Position numbers and translations under genes: made by a program. The notes beneath the pieces were generated by a model. That model saw only the letters and a list, made by a program, of their open reading frames with translations. It did not search any database and was not told the DNA's origin. Positions 8,277 through 16,476 of a stretch of 64,000 bases of DNA are shown piece by piece. Numbering within the stretch: position 1 is the first letter of the stretch; the number at the start of each line of letters is the position of its first letter. The stretch comes from Xanthobacteraceae bacterium. GTDB taxonomy: Bacteria > Pseudomonadota > Alphaproteobacteria > Rhizobiales > Xanthobacteraceae. Where the stretch lies: assembly GCA_022844485.1 (NCBI GenBank), contig JALHLQ010000002.1, positions 62,001 through 126,000 on the forward strand, in the 5' to 3' direction.

Positions 8277-9443
8277 ATGACAATCTTCGATGAATTGGAG
8301 CGCCGCCGCGCCTGGTCCGAAGACGAGGGCATGATCCTCGACGCCGTCCGCCGGCTTGCGGGCGACGTGATTGCGCCGAGCGCCGAGTCGCATGACCGGA
8401 CCGGCGCCTTTCCGTGGAAGAACATCGAAGCCATCAACGCGCTCGGGTTGAACGCGGTCTTCGTTCCCGAGGCCTATGACGGCAGCCCCGCGCGGTACAA
8501 GCTCTACCTCGCCGTCGTGAAGACGATCTCGGAGGCCTGCGCCGCGACCGGGATCATCTATGCGACCACCTTTCACGGCATGAAGCCGCTGATCGATTTC
8601 GGGACCGAGGAGCAAAAGAAGCGGCTGCTTCCGCGCATCGCGGCGGGAGGGCTCGGCGCGCTCGCGATCACGGAGCCGACGGCGGGCTCCGACGCGACGG
8701 GCATGACGACGCGCTTTCGTCCTGATGGCGACGACATCGTCATCGACGGCGGCAAGATCTTCATCAGTTCGGGAGACGTGGCGGATCTCACACTGCTGTT
8801 CGGAAAGTGGAGCGAAATCGACGACGCCAGGGGCGCCATATCCGTCCTCGTGCTGGAGAAGGGCGCGCCCGGATTTTCGGTCGTGCGCACGGAGGACAAG
8901 ATGGGCTTGCGCGCGTCCTCCACGGCGGCGATCGCTTTCGACGGCTGCCGCGCGCCGCGCGCCAATCTGCTCGGCCGCCCCGGAGACGGGTTGAAGATAC
9001 TGCTGGCGTCGCTCAACAAGTCGCGGCCGAGCGTGGCCGCGCATGCACTCGGCATTGCGAACGCCGCGTTCAAGGACATGATTGCCTATACCAATGCGCG
9101 CCGCCAGTCGGGCCGACGCATCATCGATTTCCAGGGCAATCAGTTCTTGATCGCCGATCTCGCGTCCGAGCTTGCCTTGTGCGAAAGCTGGCTCGATTAC
9201 GCGGCCGATCTCGTGGATGGGGGCGCATCGGATTTCGGCGTCGAGGCCTCGATTGCCAAGATGCGCGCGTCCGATCTTGCGATGCGCATGACGACCGAAG
9301 CCGTGCAGATGCATGGCGGCTACGGCTATTGCCGCGACTATCGGGTCGAACGGCTGATGCGTGACGCGAAGATCACGCAGATCTGGGAAGGGACGAACCA
9401 GGTGCACCGCCAGCTCATCGGACGAAGCTTTGCGGAGAAATAG
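8277..9443 (+). CDS. Acyl-CoA dehydrogenase
   Basis: A 388-residue FAD-dependent acyl-CoA dehydrogenase. Family landmarks are ITEPTAGSD in the central beta domain, MHGGYGYCRDYRVERLMRDAK near the C-terminus, and a catalytic Glu at about 371 in IWEGTNQ, the position of the base in short/medium-chain enzymes. It should introduce an alpha-beta double bond into an acyl-CoA and pass electrons to ETF. AliB of Rhodopseudomonas performs this on cyclohexanecarboxyl-CoA, and the neighbouring ligase, hydratase and BadI-like genes make a similar cyclic substrate plausible. An ATG start lies 18 nt after the hydratase stop. Family certain, substrate inferred. Confidence 0.92.
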   Translation: MTIFDELERRRAWSEDEGMILDAVRRLAGDVIAPSAESHDRTGAFPWKNIEAINALGLNAVFVPEAYDGSPARYKLYLAVVKTISEACAATGIIYATTFHGMKPLIDFGTEEQKKRLLPRIAAGGLGALAITEPTAGSDATGMTTRFRPDGDDIVIDGGKIFISSGDVADLTLLFGKWSEIDDARGAISVLVLEKGAPGFSVVRTEDKMGLRASSTAAIAFDGCRAPRANLLGRPGDGLKILLASLNKSRPSVAAHALGIANAAFKDMIAYTNARRQSGRRIIDFQGNQFLIADLASELALCESWLDYAADLVDGGASDFGVEASIAKMRASDLAMRMTTEAVQMHGGYGYCRDYRVERLMRDAKITQIWEGTNQVHRQLIGRSFAEK

Positions 9444-9455
9444 GAAAGGGCGCCG

Positions 9456-10568
9456 ATGCGGCCGCTGGAAGGAATTCGCGTTCTCGATTTTTCCACGCTC
9501 TTGCCGGGGCCGCTGGCGACGCTGCTGCTGGCCGAGGCCGGCGCGGAGGTCATCAAGATCGAACGCCCCGGCGGCGAGGACATGCGGCACTACGAGCCGC
9601 GATGGGGCAAGGATGGCGTCAACTTCGCCATGCTCAACCGAGGCAAGAAGAGCGTGGCCGTCGATCTCAAGGATGCGTCCGTCCGGCCGCGAATTCTCGA
9701 TCTCGCGCGCCGCAGCGATGTCGTCGTCGAGCAGTTCAGGCCGGGCGTGATGGAGCGGCTGGGACTGGGCTACGAGGCGATCCGCAAGATCAATCCCCGC
9801 ATCGTCTACTGTTCGATCTCGGGCTACGGGCAGACGGGTCCGCGGCGGAATCGCGCCGGCCACGATCTCAATTACATCGGCGACGCGGGGCTGCTCGCGC
9901 TGTCTTGCGGGGCACCGGGCCACCGCGTCGTGCCGCCCGCTTTGATCGCCGACATTGCCGGCGGGGCTTACCCGGCGGTCATGAACATCGTGCTCGCGCT
10001 CCGTCAGCGCGACGCCACCGGGGAGGGAGCCTATCTCGACATCGGCATGGCCGAAAACGTCTTCCCCTTCATGTATTGGGCGATCGGCAACGGCATCGGC
10101 GCGGATCAGTGGCCCGGCAACGGCGCCGACCTCGTGACCGGCGGCTCTCCCCGGTATCGGCTTTACGACACCAAGGACGGCAAGGTGCTCGCCGCCGCGC
10201 CGCTCGAGCAGAAATTCTGGGAAGCCTTCACCGCAGCGATCGGGCTCGAGCCGGAGCTGGCGGATGACCGGCGGGATCCCGCGGCCACCGCCAGGCGCAT
10301 AGCCGAGATCATCGCCTCGCGGACGGCCGCCGAATGGAGCCCGATATTCGACGCAGCCGATTGCTGCTGCTCGATCATGCAGGATGCGCAGGCGGCATTC
10401 GCCGATCCGCATTTCAAGGCGCGCGGCGTATTCGCCTACGCGTTGACCAACGCCGAAGGGCGGCCATTGCCGGCGCTTCCGGTGCCGATCGCTCCAGGTC
10501 TCCGCGGCGCGCCCGATGCGCGTTCCGCGCCGGCGCTTGGCGCAAACAATCCGGAATTCGGATTATGA
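9456..10568 (+). CDS. CaiB/BaiF family protein with alpha-methylacyl-CoA racemase residues
   Basis: A 370-residue member of the CoA-transferase/racemase family with RVLDFSTLLPGP and AEVIKIERPGG at the N-terminus. It carries AGHDLNYIGDAG with His136 and LIADIAGG with Asp166. These have the same 30-residue spacing as the acid-base pair His126/Asp156 of the mycobacterial alpha-methylacyl-CoA racemase (from memory). This points to racemisation of a 2-methylacyl-CoA or another alpha-branched/ring CoA rather than CoA transfer, although the two activities share one fold. The operon thus carries two members of this family with apparently different chemistry. The end overlaps the next gene as ATGA. 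Confidence 0.82.
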   Translation: MRPLEGIRVLDFSTLLPGPLATLLLAEAGAEVIKIERPGGEDMRHYEPRWGKDGVNFAMLNRGKKSVAVDLKDASVRPRILDLARRSDVVVEQFRPGVMERLGLGYEAIRKINPRIVYCSISGYGQTGPRRNRAGHDLNYIGDAGLLALSCGAPGHRVVPPALIADIAGGAYPAVMNIVLALRQRDATGEGAYLDIGMAENVFPFMYWAIGNGIGADQWPGNGADLVTGGSPRYRLYDTKDGKVLAAAPLEQKFWEAFTAAIGLEPELADDRRDPAATARRIAEIIASRTAAEWSPIFDAADCCCSIMQDAQAAFADPHFKARGVFAYALTNAEGRPLPALPVPIAPGLRGAPDARSAPALGANNPEFGL

Positions 10569-11554
10569 AGGCGGTCGTGGTGCGCGCCTTCGCCCCTTTC
10601 GACGAAATCGAGCTTGGCGAACTCCCCGACCCGACGCCGGGACCGGGCCAGGCGGTGATCGACGTGAAAGCGGCCGACGTGAACTATCCTGACATCCTCG
10701 TCATCGCCGGCCAGTATCAATTCAAGCCGCCGCTTCCGTTCTCGCCGGGGAAAGCCGCCGCCGGCATCGTGTCGGCGGTGGGGCCGGGCGTTCAAGACGT
10801 CCGCGTGGGCGACCGCGTGAGCGTGCAGGTGGAGTACGGCGCCTATGCCGAAAAGCTTTTGGCGCCGGCGGTGAATGTCTATCGCCTGCCGCCGGACATC
10901 GACTTTGTGTCCGCGGCCGCGCTCGGGCTGACCTATCAGACCGCGCATTTCGCACTGGTCGAGCGCGCGCGCATGCAGCCGAACGACATCGTGCTCGTGC
11001 TCGGTGCGTCAGGGGGCATCGGTTACGCCGCCGTGCAGCTCGCGCGAGCGCTTGGCGCAAAGATCGTCATCGCCGGCGCGCGGGGCGCCGAGAAGGCGGC
11101 GCTTGCGCGCCAGGCAGGAGCGACGGCGACGATCGAACTCTCCGGCTCGGACTTGCATGAGCGACTGCGCGCGGAGGTCGCCGCGATCACCGGCGGTCAC
11201 GGCGTCGACATCGTGATCGATCCCGTCGGCGGCCCGGCCAACGCCGCAGCGCTTCGGGCGATGGCCTGGCGCGGCCGCATGGTCATTGCCGGCTTCACGG
11301 CAGGTATTCCGACGATCAAGGGAAACTACCTCCTCGTGCGGAATATCGAGGCCTCGGGTCTGCAATGGTCCGACTATCGTGACCGCACGCCGGAATGGGT
11401 CGCCGACGTGCAGGAGCAGCTTTTTTCCCTGTTTCGCGAAGCGAAAATACGGCCGCATGTGAGCCGTACTTTTTCATTGGGCGAGTTCAAGAACGCGCTG
11501 GCGGTGCTTCGCGGCGGCCATGTCATGGGTAAGATTGTGCTGATGGTCGCATGA
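10565..11554 (+). CDS. NADPH:quinone oxidoreductase-type zinc-free alcohol dehydrogenase family protein
   Basis: A 329-residue medium-chain dehydrogenase/reductase of the quinone oxidoreductase branch. The nucleotide-binding turn GASGGIGYAAVQLARALG lies near residues 148-165, preceded by LGLTYQTAH. No structural-zinc cysteine cluster is visible, as usual for this branch. Relatives reduce quinones or enoyl compounds, or act as acryloyl/crotonyl-CoA reductases using NADPH. A reductase step on an enoyl-CoA intermediate would fit the operon, but this is inference. ATG 10565 overlaps the previous stop (ATGA), so translation is coupled. A 105-bp gap then separates it from the transporter genes. Confidence 0.87.
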   Translation: MKAVVVRAFAPFDEIELGELPDPTPGPGQAVIDVKAADVNYPDILVIAGQYQFKPPLPFSPGKAAAGIVSAVGPGVQDVRVGDRVSVQVEYGAYAEKLLAPAVNVYRLPPDIDFVSAAALGLTYQTAHFALVERARMQPNDIVLVLGASGGIGYAAVQLARALGAKIVIAGARGAEKAALARQAGATATIELSGSDLHERLRAEVAAITGGHGVDIVIDPVGGPANAAALRAMAWRGRMVIAGFTAGIPTIKGNYLLVRNIEASGLQWSDYRDRTPEWVADVQEQLFSLFREAKIRPHVSRTFSLGEFKNALAVLRGGHVMGKIVLMVA

Positions 11555-11569
11555 CAATCCGGATCGCGG

Positions 11570-11588
11570 TTGCATCGGGCGCATGCAA
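11570..11588. promoter_or_regulatory. Inverted repeat TTGCAT-N7-ATGCAA upstream of the Liv transporter
   Basis: In the 105-bp gap before the binding-protein gene, TTGCAT (11570-11575) and ATGCAA (11583-11588) form a perfect 6-bp inverted repeat with a 7-nt centre. Its TTGCAT could also serve as a weak -35, but the box 17 nt on (CAAGAT) is poor. It may be an operator or a small hairpin for an internal promoter of the transporter genes. No further support in sequence. Confidence 0.25.
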
Positions 11589-11659
11589 AGCTCAAGATGG
11601 ATCAAATCAAACAGTCAACTAAACGAGCTCTCGCACAAGGGCTTTTGGAGGAAGCGCAA

Positions 11660-12973
11660 ATGAAGGATATCCGTGCATATGTTGCTTTGCTTGCGTCGAT
11701 CGGCGCAGGCCTGATCGGCGCTGCATGGCCGGCTCAGGCGCAGCAGGCGCCGGCGGCTCAGCCGATCCGGCTCGGCATCGTCTCGTTTCTGAGCGGCCCT
11801 GCCGCCGGCCCCTTCGGCGTTCCCGGGCGCAACGCCGCGGAGATCGTGATCGAGGCGATCAATGCCGGGAGCATCCCCGCGCCCTACAACAAAACGGGAC
11901 TCGGCGGTGCGAAGATCGAGGCGAAATATGTCGACGAGGCGGGCTCGACGGCGAACCAGGTCACGGAATTCCGCAACCTCGTTCAGCGCGACAATGTGAA
12001 TGCGATCGTCGGCTACATTTCGTCCGGCAACTGCCTCGCGGTGGCGCCCGTCGCCGAAGAGCTGAGGATGCTGACGGTGTTCTTCGATTGCGGCACGCCG
12101 CGCATCTTCGAGGAGCGCTCCTACAAATACGTTTTCCGCCCGACCGCGCATGCGACGCAGGACAATGTGGCTGCCGCTCGCTACGTGCTGCACAAGATGA
12201 AAGACGTCTCCATCTATTCCGGCATCAACCAGAATTACGCCTGGGGCCAGGATTCATGGCGCGATTTCGTGCTGGCCATGAAGGCCTTGGCGCCGAAAGC
12301 GAGCGTGGACAAAGAGCTGTTTCCGAAATTGTTCGCAGGCGAGTTCGGAGCCGAGATTTCTTCGCTGCTGACATCGCGGTCGCAAGTTTTGCATTCCAGC
12401 TTCTGGGACGGCGATCTTGAGGGTTTTGTCGTGCAGGCGGCGGCTCGCGGCTTGGCGCAGCGCATGACGATGGTGCTTACCGCAGGCGAGTCGGGAATTT
12501 ACCGCCTCGGCTCGAAGATGCCCGACGGCACGATTATCGGCGCGCGGGGCCAGCACGGATTGATGGCGCCCGACACCGAGTTGAACCGCTGGTTCGTGAA
12601 GGTCTACTCGGACCGGTTCGGCACGCCGCCGACCTATCCATCCTACCACATGGCGCAATCGATCCTCGGCTTGAAGGCCGCCTGGGATAAAGCGGCCGGC
12701 GCCAAAGGTGGCGCGCAGCCCAGCATCGACGAGGTGATCGCGGCTTTTGAGAACCTCGAATTCGAGGCGCCGAGCGCAAAAATCCGCATGGCGCTCGGCA
12801 AGGGGCATCAGGGCATCTCGGACATCGCCTACGGCACCTATCGCTGGAACAAGCAGAAGGGCGAGCCCGAGATCGTCGACGTGATCCGCTATCCGGCGGA
12901 GTGCGCCAATCCGCCGGAAGGAATGACCGCGCAGGCCTGGCTCGAAGGCGGCATGAAAGGCGCGAAGTGCTGA
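11660..12973 (+). CDS. ABC transporter substrate-binding protein, branched-chain amino acid (HAAT/LivJ) type
   Basis: A 437-residue periplasmic binding protein. The Sec signal peptide has a KDIR N-region, a hydrophobic core (residues about 8-22) and a probable cut after AQA at 25-27. The mature protein begins with IRLGIVSFLSGPAAGPFG, the first strand of type-I periplasmic binding proteins. ATG 11660 is chosen because GGAGG lies at proper spacing, and upstream in-frame codons would bury the signal peptide. HAAT receptors of soil alphaproteobacteria bind aliphatic or aromatic acids as often as amino acids. Its place after the acyl-CoA operon suggests import of that pathway's substrate. A strong hairpin follows the stop codon. 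Confidence 0.92.
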   Translation: MKDIRAYVALLASIGAGLIGAAWPAQAQQAPAAQPIRLGIVSFLSGPAAGPFGVPGRNAAEIVIEAINAGSIPAPYNKTGLGGAKIEAKYVDEAGSTANQVTEFRNLVQRDNVNAIVGYISSGNCLAVAPVAEELRMLTVFFDCGTPRIFEERSYKYVFRPTAHATQDNVAAARYVLHKMKDVSIYSGINQNYAWGQDSWRDFVLAMKALAPKASVDKELFPKLFAGEFGAEISSLLTSRSQVLHSSFWDGDLEGFVVQAAARGLAQRMTMVLTAGESGIYRLGSKMPDGTIIGARGQHGLMAPDTELNRWFVKVYSDRFGTPPTYPSYHMAQSILGLKAAWDKAAGAKGGAQPSIDEVIAAFENLEFEAPSAKIRMALGKGHQGISDIAYGTYRWNKQKGEPEIVDVIRYPAECANPPEGMTAQAWLEGGMKGAKC

Positions 12974-12987
12974 TGCGCTGAATTGAC

Positions 12988-13019
12988 CGGCGGGGTCGCG
13001 GCAACCCGCGGCTCCGCCG
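12988..13019 (+). terminator. Intercistronic hairpin after the Liv binding-protein gene
   Basis: Arms 12988-13001 and 13006-13019 pair over 14 bp, with two G-U wobbles and a CAAC tetraloop. It starts 14 nt after the stop codon and no U-tract follows, so it is probably an mRNA-stabilising or attenuating element rather than a full terminator. Such hairpins raise binding protein over permease levels in known ABC operons. The pairing is seen directly and the function is inferred. Confidence 0.6.
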
Positions 13020-13047
13020 TCGGTAAACTCTTCAAGCGGGAATATTC

Positions 13048-13944
13048 GTGCTGACGGCAGTTGCGATTCTGCTCGATGGGCTCGTTTATGCGGCGTATCT
13101 CTTCATCGTCGCCATCGGCCTGACGCTGATCTTCGGAGTCATGAAGATCCTCAACGTGACGCATGGCGCCTTCTATGCGTTCGGCGCGTATGGCGCGGCG
13201 ACGGCGGTCGGCCTTTATTTCGAGCGCGGCTGGCCGCTGGCGGGCGGCTATCTGTCCATGGTGCTTGCCGCCATGCTGCTCGGCCTCGTGATCGGACTCA
13301 TCCTCGAGCGCGGCATCCTTCGTCTGGTGTACGGCAAGGACGAGGTGATCGTCGTGCTCGTCACCTATGCCGTGTTTCTGATTCTCGAGGACGTGATCAT
13401 CCTGATCTGGGGCGTGCAATCCTATTCCCCCTACCAGCCGATGATCGCGGCGGGCAGCCTGGATGTCGGCCGGCTCATCATTTCCGGCTACGATGTCGGG
13501 CTGATTGCGCTGGCCGCCGCCTTGGCGGCGCTCGCGACCTGGGCGCTGCGCTACACGCGGCAGGGGCGTCTGCTCCGGGTCGTCATCTTCGACCGCGAGA
13601 CGGCGGCGGCTTTCGGCGTGAACGTCGCTTTCGTCTACACCGTCACCTTCGTGCTCGGCGCGATGCTCGGCGCGCTCGGCGGCGCCGCGATGGCGCCGAA
13701 AATCTCCGTGACGCTCGGGATCGGCGTCGAGGTCATCGTGCTGGCCTTCGCCGTGGTGGCGATCGGCGGGATGGGGTCGATCGAAGGAGCGCTGGTCGGA
13801 GCCTTGATCGTCGGGATCAGCCGCGCCGCCGCGGTTCATCTCGCGCCGCAGGTCGAGCTTTTCGTCATCTATGCCGTGATGGCGCTGGTGCTGGTGTTCC
13901 GGCCTTACGGTTTGTTTGCCGGCGCGCAGCCGCGGAAGATCTGA
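13048..13944 (+). CDS. Branched-chain-type ABC transporter permease (LivH family)
   Basis: A 298-residue inner-membrane permease with about eight hydrophobic segments. Landmarks are GLTLIFGVMKILNVTHGAFY near residues 24-43, the LivH signature loop, and VVAIGGMGSIEGALVGALI in the last third, where the ATPase-coupling helix lies. The start is GTG 13048. It pairs with the LivM-type permease directly downstream (1-nt gap) to form the membrane channel fed by the binding protein at 11660. Substrate specificity is set by the binding protein and not by this gene. Confidence 0.93.
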   Translation: MLTAVAILLDGLVYAAYLFIVAIGLTLIFGVMKILNVTHGAFYAFGAYGAATAVGLYFERGWPLAGGYLSMVLAAMLLGLVIGLILERGILRLVYGKDEVIVVLVTYAVFLILEDVIILIWGVQSYSPYQPMIAAGSLDVGRLIISGYDVGLIALAAALAALATWALRYTRQGRLLRVVIFDRETAAAFGVNVAFVYTVTFVLGAMLGALGGAAMAPKISVTLGIGVEVIVLAFAVVAIGGMGSIEGALVGALIVGISRAAAVHLAPQVELFVIYAVMALVLVFRPYGLFAGAQPRKI

Positions 13945-13945
13945 C

Positions 13946-14893
13946 ATGCCGTCTCGCGCGCATCTTGTCGGCGCTTTGGGTTTTGCCGCGGCCGCCGCGG
14001 TCGCGCCGCTGCTGCCCCCGTGGCTCGTCTCGCTGATGACGATCGCCCTGGCCAACGCGCTTGTCGTGATCGGCCTCGTGATGCTTTGGCGAGCCGGCCT
14101 CGTGTCGTTCGGTCAGGCCCTCTATTACGCGATTGGGGCGTATGCCGTCGCGTTGCTTGCCCGCATGACGGGGGTCACCGACGCCTTCGTGCTGATTGCC
14201 GCGGGCGGCCTTGCCGCCGGGGTTCTTGCGTTTCTGGTCGGCTTCCTGCTTGCGCGCTATCGTGAAATCTTCTTCGCGATGCTCAGCCTCGCGATCTCCA
14301 TGATCCTGTACGGCGTGCTGGTGAAAACGGAAGCCCTCGGGTCGACCGACGGCTTCAACGTCCCGAATGTCACGATGCTCGGCTACGCGCCGCGCGGCGC
14401 CGCGCTCGGGCTCTCGCTCTACTGGCTTGTGCTCGGCGCGTCCGCCGCCGCCGCAATTCTGATCGGGGCCTATTTCCGCTCGATCAGCGGCGCTCTCGGC
14501 ATCCCGGTGCGCGACAACGAAATCCGCGTCGAGTTTCTCGGCATTTCGGCCAACCGGCTGATCCACGGCAAGCTGGTGATCGCCGGCATCCTCGGCGGAG
14601 TCGGCGGCGCGCTCGCGGCGATGACCATCGGCCATGTCGATCCCAATATGGCTTACTGGACGACCTCGGGTGGGTTCGTCTTTGTGACGATTTTGGCCGG
14701 CGCCGGGTCCATCGCCGCGGCCTTTGTCGGGTCCATTCTGTTTGAACTGGTCCGCTCCTATTCGCTCAGCTTCGTGCCGACGGCGTGGCAGCTCATCCTC
14801 GGCTCGGTGCTGCTGCTGACCATCCTGTTCCTGCCTGAGGGGCTCGGCTCGCTCTTCACGCGCTTGCGGCGGGCGAGGCCGAAAACGCCATGA
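13946..14893 (+). CDS. Branched-chain-type ABC transporter permease (LivM family)
   Basis: A 315-residue LivM-like permease with about nine membrane segments. Typical features are VMLWRAGLVSFGQALYYAIGAY near 40-60, the RYREIFFAMLSLAISMILYG core, and AGAGSIAAAFVGSILFELVRSY toward the end. ATG 13946 lies one base after the LivH stop. The C-terminus is short, ending RRARPKTP, without the fused ATPase seen in some homologues. The stop overlaps the next ATG as ATGA, so the permease and ATPase are co-translated. Confidence 0.92.
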   Translation: MPSRAHLVGALGFAAAAAVAPLLPPWLVSLMTIALANALVVIGLVMLWRAGLVSFGQALYYAIGAYAVALLARMTGVTDAFVLIAAGGLAAGVLAFLVGFLLARYREIFFAMLSLAISMILYGVLVKTEALGSTDGFNVPNVTMLGYAPRGAALGLSLYWLVLGASAAAAILIGAYFRSISGALGIPVRDNEIRVEFLGISANRLIHGKLVIAGILGGVGGALAAMTIGHVDPNMAYWTTSGGFVFVTILAGAGSIAAAFVGSILFELVRSYSLSFVPTAWQLILGSVLLLTILFLPEGLGSLFTRLRRARPKTP

Positions 14894-15678
14894 CGCCAAT
14901 TCTCGCGGCGCATCAGCTCGAAAAGACCTTCGGCTCGGTCGTTGCCGCGCGCGACATCACGATCGAGGTGCCGCCGAAGCAAACGGTCGGCATCATCGGC
15001 GCGAACGGCGCGGGGAAGACGACCTTCGTCAACATGATCACCGGCCATCTTCATCCCTCGAGCGGCTCGATCCTGTTCGAGGGGCGGGACATCACGCGGC
15101 TGACGTCGCGGGAGATCACCCGGCTCGGCATATCGCGCTCCTTCCAGGTGGCGCAGATATTCCCCTCGTTGACGGTGTTCGGGAACATGGCCGCGGCTGC
15201 CGGTATCGCGCGGATAGGCCATGGCGGAACGTGGGGCATCTTCACCCCGCTGCACGCGCCCGAGGTGACGGCCGCGGCCGAAGCGGCGATCGATCTGTTC
15301 CAACTGTCCCGCTATCGGGACGTGCAGGCGCTGGTTCTGCCGCAAGGTGTGCGCAAACTCCTCGACATCGCCATGGCGGTGGTGAGCGCGCCGCGCCTCC
15401 TTCTGCTCGATGAGCCGACCAGCGGGATCTCGATCGAGGAAAAATTCGACCTGATGGATGTCGTCATGTCGGCGCTGAAAAGCCGTGACATCACTATCCT
15501 TTTCGTCGAGCACGACATGGAAATCGTCGAGCGCTTCGCCGATCGAGTCCTTGCCTTCTATGACGGCACAGTCATCGCCGACGGCACGCCGAAGGAGACA
15601 CTGGGCAACGAACGCGTGCAAACCCTGATCAGCGGCACGAAACTGCGGACCCATCGAGCGGAGGGACAGCGTGCTTAA
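14890..15678 (+). CDS. Branched-chain-type ABC transporter ATP-binding protein (LivG family)
   Basis: A 262-residue ABC ATPase. Walker A is GANGAGKTT at 37-45, Walker B is LLLLDEPTSG, and the switch His lies in FVEHDME. The LivG insert SRSFQVAQIFPSLTVFGNM is present. The ABC signature is degenerate: LPQGVRK replaces LSGGQ or LSYGQ. The same site in the second LivG of this window (29964) is also of LP-type (LPFGVQK), so this is probably a subfamily trait rather than damage. It overlaps both neighbours by a few bases. It would form a heterodimer with the LivF-type ATPase that follows. Confidence 0.92.
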   Translation: MTPILAAHQLEKTFGSVVAARDITIEVPPKQTVGIIGANGAGKTTFVNMITGHLHPSSGSILFEGRDITRLTSREITRLGISRSFQVAQIFPSLTVFGNMAAAAGIARIGHGGTWGIFTPLHAPEVTAAAEAAIDLFQLSRYRDVQALVLPQGVRKLLDIAMAVVSAPRLLLLDEPTSGISIEEKFDLMDVVMSALKSRDITILFVEHDMEIVERFADRVLAFYDGTVIADGTPKETLGNERVQTLISGTKLRTHRAEGQRA

Positions 15679-16312
15679 GGTCACCTCGCTCGACATATCG
15701 ATCGGGCCTGTTCCGATCGTTCGCAACGCCTCCCTCGAACTCTTCGAAGGGGAAATGTGCGGCTTGATCGGGCGCAACGGCGCGGGAAAGACGACCTTGC
15801 TGCGTGCGCTGATGGGCGCGATCCCGGCGAGCGGTCAGGCCGAACTCGACAAGATCGATCTGCTGCGTTTGCCGCGGCACGAACGCGTCATGCATGGTGT
15901 CGGCTACATGCCGGAGGACCGGCGGCTGGTGCCGGAGTTCACGGTCGAGGAGAATATCCGCGTCCCGAGCTGGACCAGGCCGCTCGCCGATCCCGAGGGG
16001 CGTCTCGCCTGGATCTATTCTATCATGCCGGAGATCGAGGCGTTTCGCGGCCGGCGCGCGCTGGAACTGTCCGGCGGACAACAGAAGATGGTGGCGCTGG
16101 CGCGCGCCTTGATGGCCGGGCGCAGGCTGCTCCTGCTCGATGAACCGTTCGAGGGGCTGGCGCCCGCTTTGGCGCGGCGGCTCGGCGAAGTGCTGGCGGA
16201 TCTCAAGAGCAAAGGTTCCTCCATCCTGATCGCGGAATCCAACGACGTCCATGTCGCAGATCTTTTGTCGCGCGCCTACCGGATCGAACGCGGATCGGTC
16301 AAGCCGGCTTGA
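15671..16312 (+). CDS. Branched-chain-type ABC transporter ATP-binding protein (LivF family)
   Basis: A 213-residue ABC ATPase, about 20 residues shorter than usual LivF. Walker A is GRNGAGKTT, the signature ELSGGQQKM is canonical, and Walker B is LLLLDEPFEGL. The switch region reads IAESNDVH, with the Asn typical of LivF instead of the usual His. The start is GTG 15671, overlapping the LivG end by 8 nt. The canonical signature here and the degenerate one in LivG suggest an asymmetric ATPase pair. It is the last gene of the 2.9-16.3 kb operon, and a hairpin-forming stretch follows. Confidence 0.92.
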   Translation: MLKVTSLDISIGPVPIVRNASLELFEGEMCGLIGRNGAGKTTLLRALMGAIPASGQAELDKIDLLRLPRHERVMHGVGYMPEDRRLVPEFTVEENIRVPSWTRPLADPEGRLAWIYSIMPEIEAFRGRRALELSGGQQKMVALARALMAGRRLLLLDEPFEGLAPALARRLGEVLADLKSKGSSILIAESNDVHVADLLSRAYRIERGSVKPA

Positions 16313-16329
16313 GGCCTTGTTTGCGGAGC

Positions 16330-16351
16330 CGGCGGCTGCGGCGTGCCGCCG
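16330..16351 (+). terminator. Weak hairpin after the first Liv operon
   Basis: CGGCGGC (16330-16336) pairs with GCCGCCG (16345-16351) over 7 bp around an 8-nt loop. It begins 18 nt after the LivF stop. No U-tract follows, so termination would need help from Rho. Confidence 0.3.
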
Positions 16352-16410
16352 CATGGGCGATGGATGCGTCAATTCAAGACGCCCGGCACGAGAGGCGGCT
16401 GGCGCGAGCG

Positions 16411-16439
16411 GTGACAAGGCCCGGAACCGAGGCTATCGT
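16411..16439 (+). promoter_or_regulatory. Candidate sigma-70 promoter for the dipeptide-type ABC operon
   Basis: GTGACA (16411-16416) and TATCGT (16434-16439) are spaced exactly 17 bp apart. The start site would be near 16446, giving a leader of about 30 nt before the ATG at 16477. It lies in the 164-bp gap after the Liv operon, where a new transcription unit is expected. Confidence 0.4.
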
Positions 16440-16476
16440 TCGGCGCCAAGCTTGAGGCAGGACCTGGGAGGTCTCG

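Noticed and set aside
7173-10412. A 1079-codon open frame on the minus strand across the hydratase, dehydrogenase and CoA-transferase genes
   Set aside because: Opposite strand of well-supported enzymes. The translation has no domain pattern and matches the antisense codon structure of GC-rich genes.
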